A DNA stretch of 64,000 nt from Isochrysis galbana (taxonomy: Eukaryota; Haptophyta; Isochrysidales; Isochrysidaceae). The notes beneath the pieces are model-generated. The model was given only the letters and a program-made list of their open reading frames with translations, was not told where the DNA came from and searched no databases. Shown here in pieces: positions 1 to 8,273 of this stretch. The stretch lies in contig CM030937.1 in the NCBI GenBank assembly GCA_018136815.1, forward strand, positions 2,717,820 through 2,781,819, in the 5' to 3' direction. Position numbers and translations under genes: made by a program. The number at the start of each line of letters is the position of its first letter. The stretch's first letter is position 1.

Positions 1-681
1 AAGCACGTCCTGTCCGGTCCACCAGCTCATGTTCTCAGACTTCTTGTTGAGGTTGTCGCCCATCCAGCCCGAGATGGGGAGGACCGGCACGGAGTTCTCA
101 ACGAAGTCCTTTTTCCAGCCGACCTTGATAAGCATATTCTTCATCTCTCCGCCAACCTCATCGTAGCGTGCCTTCTTGTAGCCCGCAACGTCGGTGTCCA
201 TCTTGTTGACGCCAATGATGAGCTGCTTGACGCCAAGAAGGTTGATGAGGCGCGCATGCTGACGCGATTGACCCTGCACCTCACCAGCCTTGTGGTTGCC
301 CTTCTGGATGGCAGTGGTGAAGTTACCATCGGCCGGCACCATGAGGAGGGCGACGTCAGCCTGGGCGGCGCCGGAAATCATATTCTTGATAAAGTCACGG
401 TGACCGGGGGCGTCAATAATGGTGTAATGCCACTTCTCAGTGAAGAACTCCTTGGTGGTGCACGAGATCGTCACACCACGCTCACGCTCCTCCTTTTGGC
501 GATCCATGTAGAAGGCGAAGGCGAACGAAGACTTGCCAAGGCGGTCGGCCTCCGCCTTCAGCTTCTCCATCTCACGCTCTGGAATACCGCCGAGCTCGAA
601 GAGAAGGCGGCCAGTGGTGGTCGACTTGCCAGAGTCGACGTGGCCACAGATAACAATCGACATGTGGTCCTTCTCAGTCAT
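1..681 (-). CDS. EFL: EF-like translation elongation GTPase (EFL), N-terminal part
   Basis: The minus strand is open from the ATG at 681 to the window edge (227 codons) and encodes the GTPase domain of an elongation factor that delivers aminoacyl-tRNA to the ribosome. Visible motifs are G1 GHVDSGKS (residues 13-20), G3 DAPGH (90-94) and G4 NKMD (159-162). Segments such as FELGGIPEREMEKLKAEADR, SSFAFAFYMDRQKEERERG and LLMVPADGNFTTAIQKGNHK are typical of the EFL paralogue and unlike canonical EF-1alpha, which has the EKEAAEMGKGSFKYAWVLD type sequence here. EFL is known to replace EF-1alpha in haptophytes, many green algae, chlorarachniophytes and others. The C-terminal domains lie outside the window. 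The sequence CTGCTAATCAGCAG just upstream could be a 5'-UTR splice acceptor. Confidence 0.93.
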   Translation of the reverse strand, partial: MTEKDHMSIVICGHVDSGKSTTTGRLLFELGGIPEREMEKLKAEADRLGKSSFAFAFYMDRQKEERERGVTISCTTKEFFTEKWHYTIIDAPGHRDFIKNMISGAAQADVALLMVPADGNFTTAIQKGNHKAGEVQGQSRQHARLINLLGVKQLIIGVNKMDTDVAGYKKARYDEVGGEMKNMLIKVGWKKDFVENSVPVLPISGWMGDNLNKKSENMSWWTGQDVL

Positions 682-1520
682 GTCTGCTGATTAGCAGGAG
701 AGATTCTGCGATGGCGAGGCGATGTGACGATGTTAAATATTATGAGTAGGCGCGCTGCTTTTCCCCGAACTAAGAAGGAGGGGCATGCTGAGGACTTGGG
801 AACCAGTCGAAGGCGTGTCCACACCGCAGACACTCGGTGGGCGGCACAGACACGGGCATGCATCGAGCCCTCCGTGAAAGGTCTGTCGAGAGAAGAGCAG
901 CGTTCCAATCCATTCTCTCAACGCCGCGCGAACACGCTAGCCGGCTCATGGATCAGAGAAAAGGAGGGCGGGGAGAGGAAGCGGGGGGAGGAGGGGGGAA
1001 GGGCAGGCCCTCACCCTTTGCGGCAGGAGAGGAAAGGCCCCAGAGACGTAGCCTGGAGATGGGCACGAAGTCGCCCCCCCCCCCCCCCCTCGACTCCCTC
1101 TCCCGCCCCCCCCCCCTCCCCCCCCCCCCCCGGTGCTCCCCCGCGAGACGCGAAGTTTGACCGGAGGATAACCTTCCATTCTACTCGCCTCGCCCCCTCG
1201 CGGGGTCGGCGCGACGGCTCGACTCTAGACTCGACATCTAACATAAAGTTCGAAACTTCTAATACTACTCTAGTAGCCTATTTTCTATTTTTCACGTTTC
1301 CAGCGTGTTTTGAACACCGCCGTCCGCCGCTGTCGCCCCGTCGCCCCTTGTTTCACGCTTCCATGCGCGCACTCTCTGTGGGGTAGTGGGGTAACTGGAG
1401 TCTGGCGTGGTCTAGACTGATATTATCATTTGTGCTAGTGCCGTCTGCTAGCTGCTAGCTCCACCCTCCACCCTCCACCCCCACCCCAAGAAATTCGAAA
1501 TTCTTCATTCTTGATAATTC
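682..1520. other. EFL upstream region, low complexity
   Basis: No gene is supported here. The segment is the 5' flank of the minus-strand EFL gene. It contains GA-rich DNA at 940-1020 and a nearly uninterrupted C-tract at about 1074-1135. Open frames crossing these tracts on both strands are homopolymer artefacts. Confidence 0.6.
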
Positions 1521-1524
1521 TTGT

Positions 1525-1790
1525 AGGGCGTAGGGCGGTCATCAAACACTGATTTATAACTACTAATACTAACATGTGGGGGGGACTGCATTTTTTGACC
1601 GTCCCCCAAAGCCCATAAAAAAATCCCAGGCGCCAGGCGGGGCTCACCTGCCGCCGCGAAAAATTAAAAATTCCCGAGGAAAATTATGGTGGGTTTTACG
1701 TTTTACCGCCCCCCTCGCCCCTCGCCCCCCCCCTTCTGCACACGCGCTGGTAGGGCGGTCAAACAGTTTTTTTATTTAGGGGTAAAAAAT
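1525..1790 (+). repeat. Short dispersed repeat with TAGGGCGGTCA ends
   Basis: Begins TAGGGCGGTCATCAAACA and contains GACTGCATTTTTTGACCG, a run GCCCATAAAAAAATCCC and CTCACCTGCCGC. The same order of motifs recurs at 57508-57690, and parts recur at 2930-3155 (ending in the inverted TGACCGCCCTA) and at 40825-40860. The pattern fits a small MITE-like family, but termini and target duplications are not clean enough to define it. Confidence 0.45.
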
Positions 1791-1796
1791 GACCAT

Positions 1797-2110
1797 CTCA
1801 CCAGAATTGAGGAAATTTGAGGATTTTTTTCGGTAGAAAGTTCCCAATACACCCAACCAACTAGCACATATCCGGCGGGGCCCATTAGGACCCGGACCCC
1901 CCCCTGGGCCCCCACAACAAAACGTAATCGAAAACTGACAAAAGACGCTAAAATCGCAAAAGCTTGAAAAGCTCAACTTCGAACTTCGAACCGATGCCGG
2001 GGGCGCGCTGCGTGCCCGTTTTCGACGATCCATCCGGATGGGGGACCCCACCGAATACCAAATACGCATATCCCACCCGGATGGTCACGCCAATCGGCTC
2101 GCGCTCAGAC
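1797..2110 (-). repeat. Dispersed repeat with 202-bp satellite unit (single unit)
   Basis: Reverse complement of the right part of the repeat at 58240-58860: matching stretches include the CCCAATACACCCAACCAACT region, the GGGCCCCCACAACAAAACGTAA region and the satellite unit with CACGCCAATCGG. Here only about one 202-bp unit is attached to the unique end, against more than two units at the other copy. Non-coding; the frame is not conserved across units. Confidence 0.65.
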
Positions 2111-2930
2111 GCTCAGACCCCCCCTCCGCAGTTTCCCCGCCGTCTCCGCCGTCGACGCCGACGCAGAGCAGCCAGCTCCAACGTCGGCGCCCATGCGATG
2201 GGCTGCGCTGCTGCATGGGCGCGCGCCGAGCAACCACTGCAGTGGGGTGGAGGAGCAGGACGACAGGAGGAGGAGGAGCAGGAGGATAGGTATCGCACTG
2301 GCTGCCAGGGAGCAGCCAGGGCGGCAACAAAAAGCAGTAAGGTCATGACAGACAGTGAGAGAGACAGTGCTACAGGGGTGAGGGTCAGAACCTGGGACAC
2401 CTGGGGGCACTGGGGAACTCACCAAGATACCCCTGGGGCACGGTGATTCTACAATAATCACATTCGCACAAACCCTTACATATACCCCACCACGGTTCTT
2501 TGGATGATACTCTGAGACAAACAGGAAGGCGTGCGAGGGAACAAAGAAGGAATCAAGGATTTAGGGAATCGGCGAGTATTGCCTTAGTATGAGCCGATGA
2601 AGCGTCGTGAGTGTTGATGAAGGTGAGATTCCTTAGGTGCACTAAGTCGATCTAGAGTGAGCTGAGATCCCCAAGGTGAAGGCGAGGTCTAGAAGTCGAT
2701 GTGCAAATGACTCGGGAACCCTAAGAACTCGATGTGCATCAACTGCAGATGATAATGTAGAGAAGAGTCCAGAAGGTGGTGCACATGATGAAAGAGGCTG
2801 ATGACTTGATGAAAAGGAATCTGGCAGACAAAGTTATCGGTAAAGACGATTCTATCGGTAAGGACCAATGGGTTGTGTTGGCAGATGACGGCACTCTGTG
2901 ATAATAGGAGGATCCGCGCGCTTGCGAGGA
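2111..2930. other. Intergenic, no supported gene
   Basis: No coding signal stands out. A short open stretch at about 2777-2900 on the plus strand reads MMKEADDLMKRNLADKVIG and looks protein-like, but it is only about 40 codons with a stop just upstream, so it may be a decayed element fragment. Confidence 0.4.
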
Positions 2931-2998
2931 GAGGGAGAGGGGCCCAAAAAAAACTCCAAGGGGGCTCACCTGCCGCCACGAAATTCCCGAGCGTTCCA

Positions 2999-3040
2999 TC
3001 GTTATAAACGATAGGGTCATGGAGCGCGCCTCCCACCCCC
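2999..3040 (+). mobile_element. Hairpin + ATGGAGCGCGCC 5' end fragment (LINE/MERA type)
   Basis: ATCGTT-ATA-AACGAT forms a perfect stem, followed by AGGGTC and ATGGAGCGCGCC. This is the same arrangement as the 5' end of the LINE at 19929. Only the first few dozen bases of the element remain; the rest has been lost or replaced. Confidence 0.6.
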
Positions 3041-3245
3041 CCATCCCGTCCACCCCGCCGCGCCGACCGACGCTTTACTTTGGTGTGCTTCCTCAATCCT
3101 AACTTTCTCATTTTTACGCCCTTAGAAGTTAAAATAGTGTCTGACCGCCCTAAACTAAAGTTCGCTGTCTACGAACAAATCTCTAGAGTAAGATAAATGT
3201 GTGCCTGTGGAAGGAAGCGCCTGCCGCCCGCCGCAGTAGCCGGCG

Positions 3246-3485
3246 ATGGGCTGCTGCACGTCCAAGGAAGGTGGGCAAACATCTGCAGCGCCAGACGTGC
3301 AGCCGGAGGTGACGGGGTACCTCAGTGCAAATGCATCTAGAACAGCCGGTCCCGGCAAGACGTTGCCTGCTTCCGCACCTGCGCCGACCTCTGAGGAGAT
3401 TGAGCGGGAGAAGGACATGGCGGCTGCAATCATCCAAGCCGCATTCTTAGACATAGAAAAGCGCAGCAGCGTGGAGAAGGCGTGA
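3246..3485 (+). CDS. Small MGCC-type acylated protein with IQ-like motif
   Basis: A 79-aa ORF starting MGCCTSKEGG, which matches an N-myristoylation signal (Gly2, Ser6) next to palmitoylatable Cys3-Cys4; membrane attachment is inferred. The middle is Pro/Ala-rich. The C-terminal third, SEEIEREKDMAAAIIQAAFL, has acidic and basic residues leading into an IQ-like helix (AAxxIQxxF) that could bind calmodulin. The start is fixed by the acylation motif. No family was recognised. Confidence is moderate because the ORF is short, but both motifs sit where expected. Confidence 0.6.
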   Translation: MGCCTSKEGGQTSAAPDVQPEVTGYLSANASRTAGPGKTLPASAPAPTSEEIEREKDMAAAIIQAAFLDIEKRSSVEKA

Positions 3486-4588
3486 AGCCGTGTGGCATCA
3501 ACATGCAGATCTTTCCTTTTGGTCTTCTGCCTTGTGCGGTGGCAGACTTCGTGGCAAAGGAAGCAGCACAGGAATGCCATTGGCGAGGCCATGCCTTGCT
3601 GCCCTCCCACTCCATGCTTTCGAAAGCCCTTGTGTGGCAACTTGACAGCCTGCTGCGGCGCACTGATGATGCTTTCTATTTCTGGCATTAGGGCGGAGCT
3701 GGCGTCTTGATGCGTGGCTTAATTGTGGCGAGGGCCGGCATTACCAGAGAAACGTGGCATAGGAATCATAGGAATGAGTATGCAAAAAGGAAGATGCACT
3801 GCCAACACCGTCATAGCAAACATATCGGACAGTAGAACCAAAAGTAAATGTTGCGACAGGAGGAGATTAAGCTGAATGAGAACATTGCTATACGTGCGCG
3901 ATATCTGACTCTGCCATCAATGCTTCATGTAATCATTGTATGTTGATATGGGGTGAAGTCTGCAGAAGTATAATGGACAATGGCTCATGGGGCATGGGGG
4001 GCGGGGTGGACCTTCATCGAACCTCGAACAGTATGGAGGTTTGCCGAGTGGCTATGGAGCCGGCAAGGCGCCAGTGGCCAGAAATATAACGCATTGAGTC
4101 GCAGCCCCTTCTGGCCCCTTGGCTGTGAGGAGCGGTCATCTTGCACGAGATGCGCAATGCACGGCACCGCTACCCGCGCTCGCAAGAAGATGCATCCTAA
4201 TGCCCAACTTCAAACTTTCGTTTTGGCCCCAGACAACTCAAACTGCACTCGCGCCCATAATTTTGTCGGCCTAAGAGGCCGCGGCTACTGCCATTTTTGC
4301 ATCCCCCGCGCCGGTGAAATGTCGTACCTCACGAGTAGGTGTAGGGATTTGGCCCCGGCCAGGTTTTAGGTTTTCGCGATTTTTTTTTCAAAATTTGGGT
4401 CAGCTCGAAGAAAAAAATTTTGACCGAAACTTGGGCGCGAAGCCAAGGGATTAAGCGCAAAATTTGGGCTCACGGGGCGGGGCGCGCTGGGTGGGCGCCG
4501 GCGCGGGAGAGTGGAAGTGGTGGGGCGGCGTGGGGGCTGGGGGGTGGAGGGGCGAGACGACAGGGGGGGTGTCCGGCCCGCGGAGGGT
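3486..4588. other. 3' flank and intergenic
   Basis: No supported gene. The repeated words AAAATTTGGGTC, AAAATTTTGACC and AAAATTTGGGCTC at 4388-4470 resemble the sub-terminal repeats of hAT-like ends in this window, but no matching terminus or target duplication was found. Confidence 0.45.
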
Positions 4589-4672
4589 ATGAGCGGGAGC
4601 ATGCGCAAGCGGCCTCGAGTCGTCGACGACGACTCGAACGACGAGGACTACGACGAGGACGAGGACGACCAT
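4589..4672 (+). CDS. Candidate first exon, acidic/NLS-like N-terminus
   Basis: ATG at 4589 opens 28 codons, MSGSMRKRPRVV followed by an Asp/Glu-rich run, ending exactly at CAT|GTGAGTA, a strong splice donor at 4673. KRPR is a plausible nuclear localisation signal. I could not find the next exon with certainty, because the downstream DNA is interrupted by a dispersed repeat, a hairpin element and a hAT insertion. A similar basic-then-acidic peptide is encoded at 6085-6210 inside the hAT element. Confidence 0.3.
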
Positions 4673-5172
4673 GTGAGTATAAAGACTCGAACGACTCGGA
4701 CTCGGACGACTTGCTGGAGGGCTCTGTGCGTGCGGCAAGGGAGGATGGGCAAGAGCAGGCGGACAGCACGACAAGGGAGGATCCAGGATCGAGCACGGCG
4801 CAGCCGTGCGCGAGGCGGCACTGCACCTGACACAGCCCCAGAATCCCCCTCCACCGCAACAGGCATTCTGTTTGCAGTGGGGCAAGGGGCAAGCCGTCTT
4901 GCTCTCCTCGTTGGGCGAGTGTGTGGCAGTGGAGGCAGCACGTGAACACGACGGCAGGGTGCGGGGTGCGCGTGCGCGTGCGATGGGAAAGGAAAAGGAA
5001 ACGAAAAGGGGCAGTGGTCCTGCTGCCGAGCTGCGCACCAACTTTCGATGGGTGGTGCCGACGTCGCTGGCAAAACTAGGTTTGCGGCGCTCTCCGCGGC
5101 TTTCCGACGCTCCGCGGATGCGCCGTGGGATCTTTGGAGTAGAGCTTCCAGAATTGGCGGCGCGTGTGTTAC

Positions 5173-5410
5173 TATAATTGTTGGCTCGTTTAAGGTAATA
5201 AAACGACATGACTTCGACTTCTCGTTCTGCAGTCGCTCTGCGAGACTCTGTCTCCCCCCCCCCCCCGTCCTCCTCTCCTCGACCGACGGAAGGAAGATTC
5301 GTCCAAAACATTCTCCGGTCCTAGGATATTCCGTGGGGGCGTCTCTCCGCGCTCCGCGATCCGCGAGCGAAAGGACGCGATCTGCGATCTGCGCTCGCTC
5401 CGAGATCGGC
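5173..5410 (+). repeat. Dispersed 230-bp repeat, copy 1
   Basis: Aligns base by base with 12279-12504: TATAATTGTTGGCTCGTT, TCTCGTTCTGCAGTCGC, GAAGATTCGTCCAAAACATT and CTCCGAGATCGGC occur in the same order and spacing in both. The central C-run here corresponds to a CT-run in the other copy. It contains a polypyrimidine-CAG that could serve as a splice acceptor. Function unknown. Confidence 0.75.
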
Positions 5411-5769
5411 CACGCGCCCTCCCACGCTTCCCCGCCGTGCCCTCTGTCCCCCCCCCCCCGCGCGCCGGGTTTTTTTCCTCGGCGTGCAGTCCGTCGCCTC
5501 CGGCCGTTATATTCTCCCCTCCCGCCCCTCCACTTCGCCCCTGCTAGCATCTGCTGCCAGCCTCTCGAGCGCATGCAGTGCGCGGCTGGCCGCGAGCCAT
5601 CAAAATGACGGTGCTGCGCATGATGGGCTGGCCCATCACGCGCGGCACCGCCTCAGCATAGCAGCCCATCATGCGCTCATGCGCAGCACCGCCTCAGCAT
5701 AGCGAGAGTCTGGACAGTATTGTTGACTGCTGATGCAGCCCCTGCCAAAGGGCAAGGGCTGAGTGAGGA

Positions 5770-7067
5770 TAGGGGTTGGCGGATATATCCGGATATATCT
5801 CTTGGATATTTGGGCGGCTTTGGCGGGCGAAGATATCCGCGGATATTTCGTGGATATTTGGGTCAGAGTTCGCCGCTCCCAGTGGCTCGCCCCGAAAACA
5901 AAACCCCTTGCGCGACGCCCCCCCCCCCCCCCCGCGCCCGCCCCCCTCCACAATGCGCAGATGCGCAGAGGTGATGCCCCCCCCGCATGTGCCTTGTGCC
6001 TCAAACCCGCCATGGATGGCCCATGCCTGAGCATAGGCGTGACGCGCCATGCACCACACACCTTCCCGTCCTTCGCGCGCGCAGGTTCGAAGAGGAAGAG
6101 GACGCGCGCGATAGCCGCTGACGATGAGCAGCGACTTGACCCTCCCCCTCCGCACGACGATGACTCGAGCGACAAGGACCCGGTAGAGCTGAGGGACAAG
6201 GAGAAGGAGGCAGATAGAGGCAGAGGAGGACGAGGAGCTCACGGGCACGGTTGAAGAAATCCACGAGACCTTGGACGGCCCCCGCGCCTCCAGCAGCCAG
6301 CCCATATCAGGTTCAATGTGGGGCGATGAAGGTGGTCCACGAGATGATCGGCGAGGGCGTGATCACCACCATCGGCGACGGCACGCTGCACGGCAACAAG
6401 AAGGTGGAGGTGGAGTTTTCGGATTTTCGGTGAACGAGGGGAACAAGAACACGAAGATCAAGAAGTGGGTGGACAAACAAACTCATCCAGGAGCAGGTGT
6501 GTGTGCTGATGATATGCAATGATGGGGTAACAGCATATCAGCTCTCTAGGTTATGGAGCTATGAGCTATCACTAATATCAGCACTAATATCAGTCAGCTC
6601 TCATGAGAGTTGTCCCAACCAACAACAAAACTCCCCCGTGCGCGCGCGCGCACGCGTGTCTTGATTACGCTCTCCACACCCACACACTCCACACACAAAC
6701 TCTCTCTCCTCTAGCTAGATTAAGATAATTTCCACTTCCAGCTATTATAGATGTAGGTTGGTACGTGTACTACCAGTTGGATGAACCATCGCATCTTAAG
6801 GATTAAGGATTGGGGATAGATGGACGAGCGTAGCAGCCGAGCAGCAAGCAGCCGACCGACGGAGGCTACTACGTATGTATGTATGAAGTATCGATGTTAT
6901 ACTTGTAAAATAGATAATATTATTAGTAGTGTTTATGTGTTTATATACAAGGTACAAGGTACAAGGTGGATATTTTGGTGGATATTTGGGTGGGGGTTGT
7001 AGATATTTTGAAGATATAAAAAATGGATATTTGGGTCCAAAAAAATGGATATTTCCGCCAACCCCTA
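5770..7067. mobile_element. Non-autonomous hAT-type element, 1298 bp
   Basis: Ends are inverted: TAGGGGTTGGCGG at 5770 and CCGCCAACCCCTA at 7067. They are flanked by the 8-bp direct repeat AGTGAGGA (5762-5769 and 7068-7075), the target-duplication length of hAT transposons. Both sub-terminal regions carry several copies of GGATATTT in opposite orientations. No transposase is encoded. The interior holds a gene-like fragment (6085-6433) and part of another repeat (6517-6900) that is inverted relative to 7482-7792. Confidence 0.88.
6085..6433 (+). pseudogene. Gene-like fragment carried inside the hAT element
   Basis: After an acceptor-like CGCGCAG, one frame reads SKRKRTRAIAADDEQ and then acidic/Lys-rich residues. 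A second frame continues EEDEELTGTVEEIHETLDG, and a third reads MKVVHEMIGEGVITTIGDG and ends EVEFSDFR at the stop near 6433. The three frames suggest a frameshifted or incompletely spliced copy of a nuclear protein gene. The family is not recognised. It may be captured host sequence, as in Pack-type elements. Confidence 0.35.
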
Positions 7068-7157
7068 AGTGAGGATGGTTGTGCAAGCCTACCCAGGGGG
7101 TGTCTGCGATGGAGACAGGGGGGCACGAGGCCCCCATTGGCCTCTACAAAAGTAGTT

Positions 7158-7309
7158 GGCCGTTTGCGATATATGTGCAGGAAGACGCCCCGCGCAGCCG
7201 ACAGACGCCGCGGAAGAGCGGCGACATATGAAAAGGACTGGAACTGGAAGAGCTGGGGCCGGAGACCCCCCGGGGGCACGGTAAGACATGTGCAACAGGC
7301 GGCTTTAAG
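7158..7309. other. Host DNA between two elements, possible exon
   Basis: Short stretch between the MGAS element and the next hAT-like insertion. Removing that insertion joins GCAACAGGCGGCTTTAAG to TTTGTCTGCCACACG and gives the peptide ATGGFKFVCHTNGQQQ before a GTCTGC donor-like site near 7832. This may be part of a disrupted host gene, but it is too short to identify. Confidence 0.25.
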
Positions 7310-7792
7310 CATAGATGGGGTAAGAGTACTGTTATGAGCTCTCAGTAAGAGTAATAGCTCCAAACTGCCAAATCACTGATATTAGTTGTCGGTTGCTAGA
7401 CTAATCTTAAAGGGGCTGATCTACTACTGTGACTCCTTTTACTATTAGAATTGTCGCCTCCCCCCCCCCCGTCCATCCTCCATCAACATCGATACTGCAT
7501 ACATACATACGTAGTAGCCTCCGTCGGTCGGCTTCTTGGCTGCTACGCTCTATCTATCCTCAATCTCTAATAAGATGCGATAGGTTCATCCAACTAGTAG
7601 TACCAATCTACGCTAGAGGAGAGAGAGAGAGTTTGTGTGTGGAGTGTGAAGAGCGTAAATCAACACACGCGTGCGCGCGCACAGGGGAGTTTTGTTGTTG
7701 GTTGGGACAACTCTCATGAGAGCTGATATTAGTGCTGATATTAGTGATAGCTTCATAGCCTTGAGAGCTGATAAGCTGTTACCCCATCTATG
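7310..7792. mobile_element. hAT-like MITE, 483 bp
   Basis: Terminal inverted repeats CATAGATGGGGTAA at 7310 and TTACCCCATCTATG ending at 7792, flanked by an 8-bp direct repeat GCTTTAAG (7302-7309 and 7793-7800). The right two-thirds is homologous in inverted orientation to 6517-6900 inside the neighbouring hAT element (shared motifs include CTCATGAGAG, the GTGCGCGCGC run and CGACGGAGGCTACTACG). No coding capacity. Confidence 0.85.
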
Positions 7793-7800
7793 GCTTTAAG

Positions 7801-8273
7801 TTTGTCTGCCACACGAACGGCCAGCAACAGGTCTGCCCCAGCCCGCCCCTTGCACTTGGCCCGACGTAGTGCACGCGCGCCCCCCCCCCCGATACCAAAG
7901 ATGAAGGAATGAAGGGGGAAGTGTAAATAAAGAAAAGGTGCGAGTGTTCTGGGGTATAGGTATAGGCGATGGCGTGAGTCAGTACCGTGAGTGCGAGGTC
8001 CTTTATAGCTAGCGGTAGTAGCCTGAATCTTTAGATGTGTGTGTGTGTTCTAATGTCCAAAGTGGGGGGATGGGGGTGAAAAATAAGCTGGACCTCAGGT
8101 TGCGCCTTCTCATGGCTAAACGTAAACGTAAAGAAGCGGGTTCAGGGGCGGCTCGAAGGTCCGAAGTGGATGTAGAACATTCGGCAAGAGGAGACCACTA
8201 ATAGTGATCACCAAGCGATGGACATTGGATCACATGGCTTGAGTATATTTCTAGGAATGGGGTACCGGTTTAT
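7801..8273. other. Intergenic; possible decayed LINE tail
   Basis: No gene is seen. The stretch ending TAGCCTGAATCTTTAGA near 8035 resembles the LINE 3' ends TAGCCCCGAATCTTCAGA (23356) and TAGCCCCGAAACTTCAGA (35305), so a decayed LINE 3' UTR is possible. Confidence 0.35.

Larger units (their letters stand above)
5694..7157 (-). mobile_element. Hairpin-start 'MGAS' element, split by a hAT insertion
   Basis: On the minus strand the hairpin AACTAC-TTTT-GTAG ends near 7144 and is followed by AGGCCA and an ATG at 7137. The ORF reads MGASCPPVSIADTP, is interrupted by the hAT element (5770-7067), then resumes and stops at 5694. With the insert and one 8-bp duplication removed, the frame is restored exactly (46 codons including stop). 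Related ORFs follow hairpins at 37420 (MGASRPPLSIADTP) and, decayed, at 25126. The outer 3' limit on the low-coordinate side is not defined. Confidence 0.65.

Noticed and set aside
4451-5574. 286- and 308-codon minus-strand frames
   Set aside because: Low-complexity His/Pro/Ser/Arg content running through a dispersed repeat and GC-rich DNA; two overlapping frames are open at once, as expected from composition.
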